Source of the DNA: Nocardioides cavernae
Lineage (GTDB): Bacteria > Actinomycetota > Actinomycetes > Propionibacteriales > Nocardioidaceae
Direction of reading: 5' to 3'
Assembly: GCF_016907475.1 (NCBI RefSeq)
Contig: NZ_JAFBCA010000001.1
Span: forward strand, 992,001 to 1,056,000
DNA: 64,000 nt
The notes below the pieces were generated by a model. That model was not told the DNA's origin and did not search any database. It saw nothing but the letters and a program-made list of their open reading frames with translations. Below, piece by piece: positions 1-8,115 of this stretch. The position numbers and the translations under genes are program-made. The stretch's first letter is position 1. The number at the start of each line of letters is the position of its first letter.

Positions 1-51
1 GCGCCCCAGAACGTGCGTCACTCACCGCTCGTACGACGACACGCCGGGGCA

Positions 52-192
52 GCGGGCGGTGCGTGAGCGACATTCCGCGGGCCGGGAATGTGGGTGGGCC
101 ACCGCCCGGGGCGGGGACACGCCGGGGCGCGCCGGCGGGCGGTGCGTGAGCGACATTCCGCGGGCCGGGAATGTGGGTGGGCCACCGCCCGG
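52..192. repeat. Two direct copies of a 58-bp hairpin repeat (83-bp period)
   Basis: The copies span 52-109 and 135-192 and look identical by eye. Each folds on itself: outer arms GGGCGGTG and CACCGCCC, inner arms ACATTCC and GGAATGT around a short G/C loop. Both are preceded by a similar ACACGCCGGGGC flank. There is no coding signal. This resembles REP-type intergenic palindromes. Confidence 0.75.
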
Positions 193-220
193 TGCGCCTG
201 CTGGAGACAAACGTGGATGG

Positions 221-276
221 AGCGGATGACGAGATTCGAACTCGCGACATCGACGATGGGCAGAGCGTCGCGCTCG
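221..276 (-). pseudogene. Degenerate tRNA-Gly 3' copy, distal
   Basis: Read on the minus strand, this keeps the D-stem 3' strand GAGC, an anticodon-like stem CGACG/CGTCG, the variable region ATGTC, an intact T arm with TTCGAAT loop, and the 3' acceptor strand CATCCGCT, all matching the intact tRNA-Gly at 425-497. The anticodon loop is swollen to 10 nt (CTCTGCCCAT), and the 5' acceptor and D arm are replaced by unrelated sequence. It lies 204 bp downstream of the intact gene in transcription direction, two 102-bp periods away. It should not make a functional tRNA. It also carries a 4-bp insertion in the following spacer compared with the middle copy. Confidence 0.75.
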
Positions 277-322
277 GCGCGACTACCGAGAGACAGGTGC
301 GCCTACCTGGAGACAAACGTGG

Positions 323-378
323 AGCGGATGACGAGATTCGAACTCGCGACATCGACGATGGGCAGAGCGTCGAGCTCG
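323..378 (-). pseudogene. Degenerate tRNA-Gly 3' copy, proximal
   Basis: This is the second partial copy, exactly 102 bp from both the distal copy and the intact tRNA. It has the same expanded anticodon-like loop and intact T arm and 3' acceptor strand, with one visible difference from the distal copy (C to A at about 372). The intervening spacers, including a CTGGAGACAAACGTGG block, are repeated too. This indicates tandem duplication of a unit covering the tRNA 3' end plus downstream DNA. Confidence 0.75.
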
Positions 379-424
379 GCGCGACTACCGAGAGACAGGT
401 GCGCCTACCTGGAGACAAACGTGG

Positions 425-497
425 AGCGGATGACGAGATTCGAACTCGCGACATCGACCTTGGGAAGGTCGCGCTCTACCAACTGAGCTACATCCGC
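425..497 (-). tRNA. tRNA-Gly(CCC)
   Basis: The minus strand folds as a full cloverleaf: acceptor GCGGATG/CATCCGC, D stem GCTC/GAGC, anticodon stem CGACC/GGTCG with loop TTCCCAA (anticodon CCC), variable ATGTC, T stem GCGAG/CTCGT with loop TTCGAAT, and discriminator T, as usual for bacterial tRNA-Gly. It is 73 nt with no encoded CCA. Two partial copies of its 3' part follow at 102-bp spacing. Confidence 0.95.
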
Positions 498-539
498 AGT
501 GCCGTCCGGGGACGGCGGGCCAGATGCTACTAGACGGGT

Positions 540-1313
540 CTACCGGACCGGGGGTCGCACGGTGGAGAGGGCGGGATGCTTGGGCGCGACGGTGTCACCG
601 GACGAGCGCCCGGTGAGCCGGCGGTGCACCCATGGCACGAGGAACTCGCGGGTCCACTGCGCGTTGGCGGCCCAGGTCTCGCGGCGTCCGAGGACAGGGA
701 GCGGACCGACGGTCACCGGGTCGAGGCCGTGCTCGACGCCGATGGCCTCGAGGACGGCGTGGGCCATGTGGGTGTGGCCGGAGCTGTTGAGGTGCATCCG
801 GTCGGTGTCCATCACGCCGGCGATCTCGATGTCGCGCATCCGCCACATGTCGACGACGCTCGCGCCGTGGCGGTCGGCGATCTCGCGGACCCACTCGTTG
901 AAGATCGCCATCCGGCCGCGCATCGGGCCGTAGATCCCGCCGGCGCCCGGGTCGAAGATGGTGAACATGACGACGTGCGCGCCGCTCGCGCTGAGCCGCG
1001 CGATCGCGTCGTCGTACGTCCGGGCCAGCGCGTCGATGTCGACGCGCGGGCGGAGCACGTCGTTGCCGCCGCCGTGGATGGTGACCAGGTCGGGCTGGAG
1101 CGCGAGGGCCGCGTCGACCTGCTCGGTGACGATGGCGCCGAGCTTGCGACCGCGGATGGCGAGGTTGGCGTAGCCGAAGTCGTCGGTCTGCTGGGCGAGC
1201 ACCTCGGCGACGCGGTCGGCCCAGCCGCGCAGGCCGTTGGGTCGAGCAGGGTCGGGGTCGCCGACACCCTCGGTGAAGGAGTCGCCCAGGGCGACGTAGC
1301 GGTGGAAGGTCAC
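540..1313 (-). CDS. SGNH/GDSL-family hydrolase
   Basis: A 257-aa esterase/lipase-like protein of the SGNH family. Block I is G10-D11-S12-F-T-E-G, giving the nucleophile Ser12. Block III is GGND near residues 82-85, where Asn would sit in the oxyanion hole. Block V is D171-R-M-H174, supplying catalytic Asp and His. There is no signal peptide, so a cytoplasmic role is likely, but the substrate cannot be told. The GTG start at 1313 puts the GDS block at the family's usual distance from the N-terminus. It is divergent from dcd, with only 56 bp between the starts. Confidence 0.88.
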   Translation of the reverse strand: MTFHRYVALGDSFTEGVGDPDPARPNGLRGWADRVAEVLAQQTDDFGYANLAIRGRKLGAIVTEQVDAALALQPDLVTIHGGGNDVLRPRVDIDALARTYDDAIARLSASGAHVVMFTIFDPGAGGIYGPMRGRMAIFNEWVREIADRHGASVVDMWRMRDIEIAGVMDTDRMHLNSSGHTHMAHAVLEAIGVEHGLDPVTVGPLPVLGRRETWAANAQWTREFLVPWVHRRLTGRSSGDTVAPKHPALSTVRPPVR

Positions 1314-1356
1314 CGATCCATTGTGGCCACGAGGGCCGCGGTCTCGAAACTGAGGC

Positions 1357-1362
1357 TAGGGT
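1357..1362 (+). promoter_or_regulatory. Possible -10 element for a leaderless dcd transcript
   Basis: TAGGGT lies 7 nt before the dcd GTG, with no Shine-Dalgarno sequence between. That is the spacing expected for leaderless transcription, which is common in actinobacteria. No convincing -35 is seen. Confidence 0.3.
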
Positions 1363-1369
1363 CGGCCGC

Positions 1370-1945
1370 GTGCTGCTCTCTGATCGCGACATCGCCGCCG
1401 AGATCGACGCCGGCCGGATCGCCCTCGAGCCCTGGGACCCGCAGATGATGCAGCCCTCGAGCATCGACGTCCGGCTCGACCGCTACTTCCGCGTCTTCGA
1501 GAACCACCGCTACCCCCACATCGACCCGGCGGCCGACCAGTCCGAGCTGACGCGCGAGGTCGAGCCGGAGGGGGACGAGCCGTTCATCCTGCACCCGGGC
1601 GAGTTCGTGCTGGGGTCGACGTACGAGGTCGTGTCGCTGCCCGACGACGTCGCCGCGCGGGTGGAGGGGAAGTCGTCGCTGGGCCGGCTCGGGCTGCTCA
1701 CCCACGCGACCGCGGGGTTCGTGGACCCGGGCTTCTCGGGCCACGTCACGCTCGAGCTGGCCAACGTCGCCACGCTGCCGATCAAGCTCTACCCCGGCAT
1801 GAAGATCGGGCAGTTCTGCTTCTTCCGGCTCTCCTCGCCGAGCGAGCACCCCTACGGCTCCGAGAAGTACGGCTCGCGCTACCAGGGACAGCGCGGCCCG
1901 ACCCCGAGCCGGTCGTTCCAGGGGTTCCACCGCACGTCCATCTGA
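1370..1945 (+). CDS. dcd: dCTP deaminase
   Basis: A 191-aa nucleotide deaminase that converts dCTP towards the dTTP precursor pool. In actinobacteria this family is often bifunctional, releasing dUMP. Diagnostic stretches are visible: MLLSDRDI at the N-terminus, [10 protein letters not shown] near residues 28-37, [12 protein letters not shown] in the middle, FSGHVTLEL with the catalytic Glu, and a C-terminal [10 protein letters not shown]. Full length for the family. The start is GTG, with no clear ribosome binding site but a TAGGGT hexamer 7 nt upstream. It stands alone, divergent from the SGNH hydrolase. Confidence 0.97.
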   Translation: MLLSDRDIAAEIDAGRIALEPWDPQMMQPSSIDVRLDRYFRVFENHRYPHIDPAADQSELTREVEPEGDEPFILHPGEFVLGSTYEVVSLPDDVAARVEGKSSLGRLGLLTHATAGFVDPGFSGHVTLELANVATLPIKLYPGMKIGQFCFFRLSSPSEHPYGSEKYGSRYQGQRGPTPSRSFQGFHRTSI

Positions 1946-2009
1946 GGTTCGTCAGGTCCACATCGCGGATTACGGCACACCCCTGTTGCCTTAATCGAGT
2001 GCTGTGTGG

Positions 2010-2039
2010 TTAGGCTTCCCTAAGTTAGCCTTGCCTTAC
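2010..2039 (+). promoter_or_regulatory. DtxR/IdeR-like iron box, possibly tandem
   Basis: TTAGGCTTCCCTAA (2010-2023) is a near-palindrome of the TTAGG-N4-CCTAA form typical of actinobacterial iron-dependent repressor sites. A second related stretch, TTAGCCTTGCCTTAC, follows at 2025-2039. Together they end 18 bp before the ATG of the siderophore-binding lipoprotein, where bound repressor would block expression. The family match is known biology; the specific regulator is inferred. Confidence 0.75.
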
Positions 2040-2057
2040 CGAGCACACGGAGTCCTG

Positions 2058-3092
2058 ATGAAGCGAAGCCTCGCCGCGCCCCTGGCCGCGGTCACCGTCC
2101 TGGCCGCAGCCCTCACCGGCTGCAGCACCGGGTCCACCAGCGGCACGGACGCGGCGGCGGAGCCGACGTCGACCACGTCCGTCGACCCCGACGCCTTCCC
2201 CGTCACCATCGAGCACGCGCTCGGCGAGACGACCATCGAGTCGGAGCCCACCCGGGTCGCCACCCTCGGCTGGACCGACCACGACCACGCCCTCGCGCTG
2301 GGCGTCGTGCCCGTCGGCGCCACCAAGATCACGTGGGGCGGCAACGACGGCGGCTCGACCGACTGGTTCGACGCGGCCGTCGAGGAGGCCGGCGCCGAGG
2401 CGCCCGTGCGCTACGACGACGCCGACGGCGCGCCGATCGACGAGGTCGCCGAGCTCGCGCCCGACCTGATCCTGGCGACCAACTCGGGCATCACCGAGGC
2501 GGAGTACGCCAAGCTCTCCAAGATCGCCCCGGTCGTCGCCTACCCGGAGGCACCCTGGACCACCCCCTGGCAGACCTCGCTCGAGATGGTCGGCGAGGCG
2601 CTCGGTCGTACGGCGCTCGCCGAGGACGTCGCCGCCGACACCCAGGCCACGATCGACGAGGCCGCCGAGGCCAACCCCGAGCTCCAGGGCGCGGAGCTGA
2701 TCTACGGCTACCTCGCCGCCACCGACCTCTCCACCGTCGGCATGTACGCCCCCGCGGACCCGCGGGTGTCGATCCTGCGCGACTTCGGGATGGTCGACGC
2801 GCCGGCGGTCGCCGACGCCATCAAGCCGGGCGAGTTCTACGGCACCGTGTCGGCGGAGAAGTCGGCCGACCTCGACTCCGACGTCTTCCTCACCTGGGTC
2901 GACTCGCCCGACAGCGTCGAGACGATCGAGAACGACAAGCTGCTCGGCCAGATCCCCGCGATCGCCGACGGCCACTGGTACGCCGAGACCGACAAGCAGA
3001 ACGCGATGGCGTCCACCAACCCCACGCCCCTCTCCATCCCGGTCATCGTGAGCGACTTCCTGCCTCACGTGGTCGAGGCCATCGAGGGCTGA
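2058..3092 (+). CDS. Iron-siderophore ABC transporter substrate-binding lipoprotein
   Basis: A 344-aa FecB/FepB-type binding protein that captures ferric siderophore outside the membrane. The ATG at 2058 gives a lipoprotein signal peptide: MKR, a hydrophobic stretch, and lipobox L-T-G-C with the lipidated Cys22. A longer in-frame start at 2004 would bury this signal and overlap the iron box, so it was not used. The mature protein opens with a Ser/Thr/Gly-rich linker and then the helical-backbone binding fold (PTRVATLGW, LAPDLILATNSG). It is the first gene of a five-gene operon; its stop overlaps the next ATG by 1 nt (TGATG). Confidence 0.93.
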   Translation: MKRSLAAPLAAVTVLAAALTGCSTGSTSGTDAAAEPTSTTSVDPDAFPVTIEHALGETTIESEPTRVATLGWTDHDHALALGVVPVGATKITWGGNDGGSTDWFDAAVEEAGAEAPVRYDDADGAPIDEVAELAPDLILATNSGITEAEYAKLSKIAPVVAYPEAPWTTPWQTSLEMVGEALGRTALAEDVAADTQATIDEAAEANPELQGAELIYGYLAATDLSTVGMYAPADPRVSILRDFGMVDAPAVADAIKPGEFYGTVSAEKSADLDSDVFLTWVDSPDSVETIENDKLLGQIPAIADGHWYAETDKQNAMASTNPTPLSIPVIVSDFLPHVVEAIEG

Positions 3093-4126
3093 TGACCGCC
3101 CTCGTCCCGACGCGGGACGACGTCTCGAGGGCTCCGGGGGGAGGCCAGAGGCGTCGTCCCGCACTGCCGGCCAGCGTCGCGATCTCGATCGTGGCGCTGG
3201 CCGGTGCCGGCGCGCTGTCGCTGCTGGTGGGAGCGCGAGCGGTGCCGCTCGCCGCCGTCTGGGACGCCGCACATCCCATGCACGCCGTGGTCGAGGCCCG
3301 CCTCGACCGCACACTGCTCGGCCTCGCCGTCGGCGCCGCCCTCGGGCTGGCGGGGGCGCTCATGCAGGGCCTGACCCGCAACCCGCTGGCCGATCCCGGC
3401 ATCCTCGGCGTGAACGCCGGCGCCACCTTCGCGATGGTCGTCGGGATGACGGCCTTCGGGTTCTCCGGGATGGGCCAGTTCCTCCCGCTCGCCTTCGTCG
3501 GTGCCGCCGTCGCCGCGGCGGCGGTCCACGGCATCGCGTCCCTGGGCCGCGACGGTGCGACCCCGATGAAGCTCGCGATCACCGGCGCGGCCCTCAGCGC
3601 CGGCCTCGCCAGCTGGACCACCGGCCTGCTCCTGGCCGACCGCAAGACGATGGAGAGCTTCCGCTTCTGGCAGGTCGGCACTGTCGCCGGGCGGGGCACC
3701 GACGTGCTCCTCGCCGGCCTCCCGTTCCTGATCCTCGGAGCAGTGCTGGCGCTCGCCGGTGCACGCCTGCTCAACACCCTCGCCCTCGGTGACGACCTGG
3801 CCCGCGGCCTGGGCCGCCGGACCACCCGCGACCGCCTCGTGATCGCGCTCGCGATCGTCCTGCTCGCCGGCACGGCGACCGCGCTGGCCGGGCCGATCGC
3901 CTTCGTCGGCCTCGTCGTGCCCCACGTCGTACGCGCCCTCGTCGGCCCCGACCACCGCCGGCTGCTCCCGTTCTCCATGCTCGGCGGCGCTGTCCTCGTC
4001 GTCCTCGCCGACACGGTGGGACGCGTCGTGCTGCCGCCGTCGGAGGTGCAGGTCGGCATCATGGCCGCCGTCGTCGGCGTCCCCGTCTTCCTCGCCCTGA
4101 TCCGCCGCACCGGGAGGGCGTTGTGA
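3092..4126 (+). CDS. FecCD-family iron-siderophore permease, subunit 1
   Basis: A 344-aa multi-pass permease that pairs with the next gene to form the inner-membrane channel. Family signatures include RLDRTLLGLAVGAALGLAGA, then MQGLTRNPLADPGILGVNAGA near residues 90-110, a long run of hydrophobic helices, and the C-terminal GPIAFVGLVVPHVVRALVG loop that contacts the ATPase. The start ATG overlaps the stop of the binding protein, which fits translational coupling. Its end overlaps the next gene by GTGA. Confidence 0.92.
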   Translation: MTALVPTRDDVSRAPGGGQRRRPALPASVAISIVALAGAGALSLLVGARAVPLAAVWDAAHPMHAVVEARLDRTLLGLAVGAALGLAGALMQGLTRNPLADPGILGVNAGATFAMVVGMTAFGFSGMGQFLPLAFVGAAVAAAAVHGIASLGRDGATPMKLAITGAALSAGLASWTTGLLLADRKTMESFRFWQVGTVAGRGTDVLLAGLPFLILGAVLALAGARLLNTLALGDDLARGLGRRTTRDRLVIALAIVLLAGTATALAGPIAFVGLVVPHVVRALVGPDHRRLLPFSMLGGAVLVVLADTVGRVVLPPSEVQVGIMAAVVGVPVFLALIRRTGRAL

Positions 4127-5208
4127 CAGTGACCCTCGGCCGACCCCTCACCACCGAGCCCCCCACGCCGTCCGCGCCGGATGCCCTGGACGTCGTACGA
4201 CGTGCGCGCCGCGCGCCGGTGCGCCACCACCGCCGCCTCCTTGCTGGCCTCGCGGTCGCGCTGGTCGGCGCCTTCGCCGCGCGCGTGCTGCTGGGCGACT
4301 ACACCGTCACGGTCCCCGACTTCGTGCGCATCCTCGGCGGGGAGCAGATCCCCGGCGCCACCTACATCGTGATGGAGTCCAAGCTCCCGCGGGCCGTGCT
4401 GGCCGTGCTGGTCGGCGTGGCCTTCGGCGTGGGCGGCGCCATCTTCCAGACCACGCTGCGCAACCCGCTCGCGAGCCCCGACATCGTCGGCATCAGCCTC
4501 GGCGCCAGCGCCGCCGCGATCACGGTGATCGCCCTGGCCGGCTGGACCGGTTGGCCGGTCTCCGCCGCCGCCATCGTCGGTGCCCTCGCCGTCGCGCTCG
4601 CCGTGCGCGCGGTCGCCGGCGACCACGGCGGCTTCCGGCTCGTGCTGGCCGGCATCGGCCTCGCCGCCGCCATGCAGTCGGTCATCCAGTACGTCTTCAC
4701 CCGCGTCGACGAGTACGACGTCCAGCTGGTGCTGCGCTGGCTGACCGGCAGCGTCAACGGCGTCGCGTGGCAGGCGATCGGGCTGCTGGCGCTCGCCCTG
4801 GCCGTGCTGCTGCCCGCCACCGGGTGGGTCGCCCGCTCCCTGCGCGCGACCGAGCTCGGCGACGACACCGCCGCCGGCCTCGGCGTCGGGCGCGGCCGCA
4901 CCGACCTGCTCATGCTCCTCGGCGTGCTGCTCGTGGCCGTCGCGGTCGCCGCGGCGGGCCCCGTCGCGTTCGTCGCGTTCCTGTCGGGTCCGATCGCCCG
5001 CGCGCTCAACCGCGGCCGTACGACGCTCCCGGCGGCGGCCCTCGTCGGGGCGGTGATCGTGCTGGTGGGCGACTACGCCGGTGCCTACGCCTTCGCCGAC
5101 CTCAACCTGCCCGTGGGCGTCGTCACCGGCGCCTTCGGTGCGCCGTTCCTGCTCTGGCTGCTCGCCCGCGGCCCCCTCAGAGGACATCGTGGAAGGAGGG
5201 CGGCATGA
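4123..5208 (+). CDS. FecCD-family iron-siderophore permease, subunit 2
   Basis: A 361-aa second permease half. The GTG start at 4123 lies in a GTGA overlap with the first permease. A basic cytoplasmic N-terminus (about 45 residues, RRARRAPVRHHRR) precedes the first helix. Signature segments are SKLPRAVLAVLVGVAFGVGG, FQTTLRNPLASPDIVGISLGAS, and GPVAFVAFLSGPIARAL near the C-terminus. About ten hydrophobic segments can be seen. Its stop overlaps the ATPase start (ATGA). Confidence 0.92.
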   Translation: MTVTLGRPLTTEPPTPSAPDALDVVRRARRAPVRHHRRLLAGLAVALVGAFAARVLLGDYTVTVPDFVRILGGEQIPGATYIVMESKLPRAVLAVLVGVAFGVGGAIFQTTLRNPLASPDIVGISLGASAAAITVIALAGWTGWPVSAAAIVGALAVALAVRAVAGDHGGFRLVLAGIGLAAAMQSVIQYVFTRVDEYDVQLVLRWLTGSVNGVAWQAIGLLALALAVLLPATGWVARSLRATELGDDTAAGLGVGRGRTDLLMLLGVLLVAVAVAAAGPVAFVAFLSGPIARALNRGRTTLPAAALVGAVIVLVGDYAGAYAFADLNLPVGVVTGAFGAPFLLWLLARGPLRGHRGRRAA

Positions 5209-6068
5209 CCACCGCCACGCCCACCCAGCCCGCCCGGCTGGAGGCCAGCAGCCTCACGCTCGGCTACACCGACACCGCCGTCGTGCGCGACCTGGACCTG
5301 CAGGTCCCGCACGGCCGCATCACCGTCATTGTCGGCGCCAACGCGTGCGGCAAGTCCACGCTGCTGCGCGGGCTCGCCCGCCTGCTCCGGCCGCGCTCGG
5401 GCTCGGTCCTGCTCGACGGCGAGGCGATCCACCGGCTGCCGACGAAGCAGGTCGCCCGCACGCTGGGGCTGCTGCCGCAGAACCCCGTCGCGCCCGAGGG
5501 CGTGACCGTCGCCGACCTCGTGGGCCGCGGCCGCCACCCGCACCACGGACCCTTCGGCCGCTGGACCAGCGCCGACGACGAGGCGGTCGCGGAGGCGCTC
5601 GCCCTCACCGACACCCTGGGGCTCGCCGACCGGGTCGTCGACGAGCTCTCCGGCGGCCAGCGACAGAGGGTGTGGATCGCGATGGCGCTCGCGCAGGGCA
5701 CCGACCTGCTGCTGCTCGACGAGCCCACGACCTACCTCGACGTCGCGCACCAGGTCGAGATGCTCGACCTCCTCGCCGAGCTCAACGCCCGGCGCGGCAC
5801 CACCATCGTCATGGTGCTCCACGACCTCAACCTCTCGGCCCGCTACGCCGACCACCTCGTCGCCCTGCACACCGGGCAGATCGTCGCCGAGGGCAGTCCG
5901 CGCGAGGTCGTCACCGAGGAGGTCGTGCGGACGGTGTTCGGCCTCGACAACCGGGTCATCGACGACCCGGTCTCGCACACGCCCCTCGTCGTGCCCGTCG
6001 GCCGTCACCAGCCGCGCCACCCCAGTCCGTCCACCCCTGCCAGCCACGCCAGCCAGGAGATCCGATGA
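5205..6068 (+). CDS. Iron-siderophore ABC transporter ATP-binding protein
   Basis: A 287-aa FepC-type ATPase that powers the permease pair. It has Walker A GANACGKST (44-52), Q-loop LLPQNPVAPEG, signature LSGGQRQR (about 147-154), Walker B LLLLDEPT and the H-loop VLHDLN. The last 30 residues (HQPRHPSPSTPASHASQEIR) are a low-complexity tail beyond the usual family end. The ATG lies in an ATGA overlap with the upstream permease, and its own stop overlaps the SIP gene start. Confidence 0.95.
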   Translation: MTTATPTQPARLEASSLTLGYTDTAVVRDLDLQVPHGRITVIVGANACGKSTLLRGLARLLRPRSGSVLLDGEAIHRLPTKQVARTLGLLPQNPVAPEGVTVADLVGRGRHPHHGPFGRWTSADDEAVAEALALTDTLGLADRVVDELSGGQRQRVWIAMALAQGTDLLLLDEPTTYLDVAHQVEMLDLLAELNARRGTTIVMVLHDLNLSARYADHLVALHTGQIVAEGSPREVVTEEVVRTVFGLDNRVIDDPVSHTPLVVPVGRHQPRHPSPSTPASHASQEIR

Positions 6069-7015
6069 CCGTGACCGCCAGCTCGAACCAGGCCGCCCTG
6101 CCCATGCTCTTCACCGAGGTCGAGGTGGTCGCGGTCGAGCGGCTCTCGCCGACCTTCGTCCGCGTCGAGCTCGGCAGCCCCGACCTCGCCGAGTTCGGTG
6201 TCGACGGTCCGCGCTGGGACCAGCGCATCAAGCTCATCCTCCCCGACCCCGAGACGGGCGGCATCACCTCCACCGAGGGCGCCGACGACACCTGGTTCTC
6301 GACCTGGCTCGAGCGTCCGGCGGCCGAGCGTGGCCACATGCGCACCTACACGATCCGCGACGTCCGCGGGTCCGGGGCCGCGACGACCTTCGTCGTCGAC
6401 ATGGTGCTCCACCTCGACGGCGACATGGTCGGCCCCGGCTCGCTCTGGGCCTCGCGGGCCACGGTCGGTGACCGGATCGCGCTGCTCGCGCCCCGGCGGG
6501 GCTACCCCTACGGCGGCATCGAGTTCACGCCCGGCCCGGGCGCCGACCTGCTCCTCGTGGGCGACGAGACCGCCGTGCCCGCCGTCTGCACCGTGCTCGA
6601 GCAGCTGCCCGACGACGCCCGGGGGACGGCGTTCCTCGAGGTGCCCGTCGCCGCCGACGTCCTGGACGTACGTCGTCCGGCGGGCGTCGAGGTCGTGTGG
6701 CTGGCCCGCGAGGGCGACGAGCTCGGCCTCGGTCTGCACGACGCCGTGGTGGCCCACCTGGGCATCCCGGGCGCCCACGTCGACGTCGCTCCCGACGAGG
6801 TCGACCCCGACCTGTGGGAGACGCCGTTCTACTCCTCCTCGGGCGAGGACGTCCCGGGCGACGTGGCGGGCGCGGGCGGCACGTATGCCTGGATCGCTGG
6901 TGAGTCCAAGGTCGTCACGGGCCTGCGCCGCCACCTGGTCAAGGAGCTCGGATTCGACCGCAGCCAGGTCGCCTTCATGGGCTACTGGCGTCGCGGCGTC
7001 GCGATGAAGTCCTGA
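6065..7015 (+). CDS. Siderophore-interacting protein (FAD-type ferric-siderophore reductase)
   Basis: A 316-aa ViuB/SIP-family flavoprotein that would release iron from imported siderophore by reduction in the cytoplasm. The N-terminal FAD-binding barrel carries RTYTIRDVR, and the middle GDRIALLAPRRGYPYGG resembles the flavin/phosphate-binding loop. The C-terminal NAD(P)H-type half has LLLVGDETAVPA and ends with YAWIAGESKVVTGLRRHLV and the family's final G-Y-W-R-R-G. It is last in the operon, coupled by ATGA to the ATPase. The pairing with an ABC importer supports intracellular iron release. Confidence 0.92.
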   Translation: MTVTASSNQAALPMLFTEVEVVAVERLSPTFVRVELGSPDLAEFGVDGPRWDQRIKLILPDPETGGITSTEGADDTWFSTWLERPAAERGHMRTYTIRDVRGSGAATTFVVDMVLHLDGDMVGPGSLWASRATVGDRIALLAPRRGYPYGGIEFTPGPGADLLLVGDETAVPAVCTVLEQLPDDARGTAFLEVPVAADVLDVRRPAGVEVVWLAREGDELGLGLHDAVVAHLGIPGAHVDVAPDEVDPDLWETPFYSSSGEDVPGDVAGAGGTYAWIAGESKVVTGLRRHLVKELGFDRSQVAFMGYWRRGVAMKS

Positions 7016-7031
7016 CCGGCGGCGGCGGGGA

Positions 7032-7127
7032 TCAGCGCTTGGTGCGGGGCGCGCGGGGGGAGTAGTGCACGCGCTCGGCGATGCGGTGGCGTGCGATCAG
7101 CTCGATCTCGGTGAGTGAGTCATGCAT
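7032..7127 (-). CDS. 31-residue peptide, function unknown
   Basis: A short reading frame with a strong translation signal: AAGGAG 7 nt before ATG 7127 on the minus strand. The peptide is charged, starting MHDSLTEIELIARHRIAERV, with a basic end (RAPRTKR) and no signal or membrane segment. It lies 53 bp downstream of the DUF4097 gene on the same strand, so it is probably the last gene of that operon. I do not recognise a family. Its R-x-R-I-x-x-x-Y pattern is loosely similar to the 38-aa peptide at 58838. Confidence 0.55.
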   Translation of the reverse strand: MHDSLTEIELIARHRIAERVHYSPRAPRTKR

Positions 7128-7180
7128 GGCGATGCTCCTTTCGGCTCGTCGGTCCTGAGGACGGAACGGACAGCTGGCGG

Positions 7181-8014
7181 TCAGCTCTCGTGGAGGGTGA
7201 CGTCGCCCGAGGCGGTGGTGGCACGCACCTCGAGGTAGGGCTGGTCGGGCGCGGGCTCGCCCGTGCTCGGCAGGGTGGAGGTGAGGCGGCCGCTCGCGGT
7301 CCGGACGTCGGTCCACACCGGCGTACCCGACACGACGCCGATGCGCACGTCTCCGCTCGCGGTCTTGGCGGTCACGCGGCCCGAGGCGACCTCGGTGACG
7401 ACCAGGTCGCCCGAGCCGGTGGTGAACACCGCCTCGCCTCCCATCGACAGGACGTGGGCGTCGCCCGAGCCGGTCTTGACGGCGAGCTCGTCGCGGGCGG
7501 ACTCGACGCGGACGTCGCCGCTGCCGGTCGTGACGACCAGCGCGGACTCGGCGTGACGTACGAGGACGTCGCCCGAGCCGGACTTGATGCGCGCGTCGCC
7601 GAGGAGGTGCTCGGCGACCAGGTCGCCCGAGCCGGTCTGGACGAAGGTGTCGCCGTCGACGACGTCGAGGGACACGTCGCCGGAGCCGCTGTCGATGCGG
7701 GTGTCGCCGAACCGGCCGTGGGCCGCCACGTCGCTGCTGCCGACCTTGGCCTGCAGCCCGCTGGCGACGGGGACCTCGACGACGATCTCGGCACGGGGGT
7801 CCTTGCCGAGGAACCCGCCGCTGCGGTGCGGGGCGATGATGGCGATCCGGTCGCCGAGGTCGCGCACGTCGAACTCCTCGGCGCGCTCCCCGGTGATCCG
7901 GACGGTCGTCTCGGTGGTGTCGGTGGCGGTCACGTCGACGCTCCCGCGACCGTTCTCGACGTAGAGGCCGATCGGCTCCGGGGTGTCGAAGGTGAGGTCC
8001 AGCTGGTTGCTCAT
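7181..8014 (-). CDS. DUF4097-type beta-strand repeat protein
   Basis: A 277-aa protein made largely of short repeating beta-strand units with the recurring motif (T/K)-x-S-G-D-(V/L/A). At least nine copies run from about residue 105 to the C-terminus (SGSGDVSLDV, TGSGDLVAEH, SGSGDVLVRH, TGSGDVRVES and so on). This is the DUF4097/DUF4098 right-handed repeat fold, often called adhesin-like. There is no signal peptide or membrane helix, so it is likely cytoplasmic. It is followed by the 31-aa peptide and preceded by a ribbon-helix-helix regulator (101 bp), probably one operon. Biochemical role unknown. Confidence 0.85.
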   Translation of the reverse strand: MSNQLDLTFDTPEPIGLYVENGRGSVDVTATDTTETTVRITGERAEEFDVRDLGDRIAIIAPHRSGGFLGKDPRAEIVVEVPVASGLQAKVGSSDVAAHGRFGDTRIDSGSGDVSLDVVDGDTFVQTGSGDLVAEHLLGDARIKSGSGDVLVRHAESALVVTTGSGDVRVESARDELAVKTGSGDAHVLSMGGEAVFTTGSGDLVVTEVASGRVTAKTASGDVRIGVVSGTPVWTDVRTASGRLTSTLPSTGEPAPDQPYLEVRATTASGDVTLHES

Positions 8015-8115
8015 CGGGTCTCCTGAGGGTGTGCTCGTCCACCGGGCCGGCGGTGCCGGTCCGTGGAGCGATGGGTGGTGGGGCGCGGTGGCCCCGGGAC
8101 GTCAGGTCGTGGTGG

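Noticed and set aside
221..497. Integrated genomic island bounded by att sites
   Set aside because: Only 102 bp lie between the tRNA 3' copies and there is no integrase; the att-scar idea is kept only as one possibility.
88..533. Two overlapping forward frames across the tRNA repeat zone
   Set aside because: They run antisense through the tRNA and its copies; the repetitive peptide (RMTRFELATSTMGR) comes from the 102-bp DNA repeat, with no SD.
2004..2057. Upstream start for the siderophore-binding protein
   Set aside because: It would put 18 residues before the lipoprotein signal and overlap the iron box; ATG 2058 is better.
3043..5187. 714-aa minus-strand open frame
   Set aside because: Antisense shadow of the two FecCD permeases; a product of high GC third-position bias.
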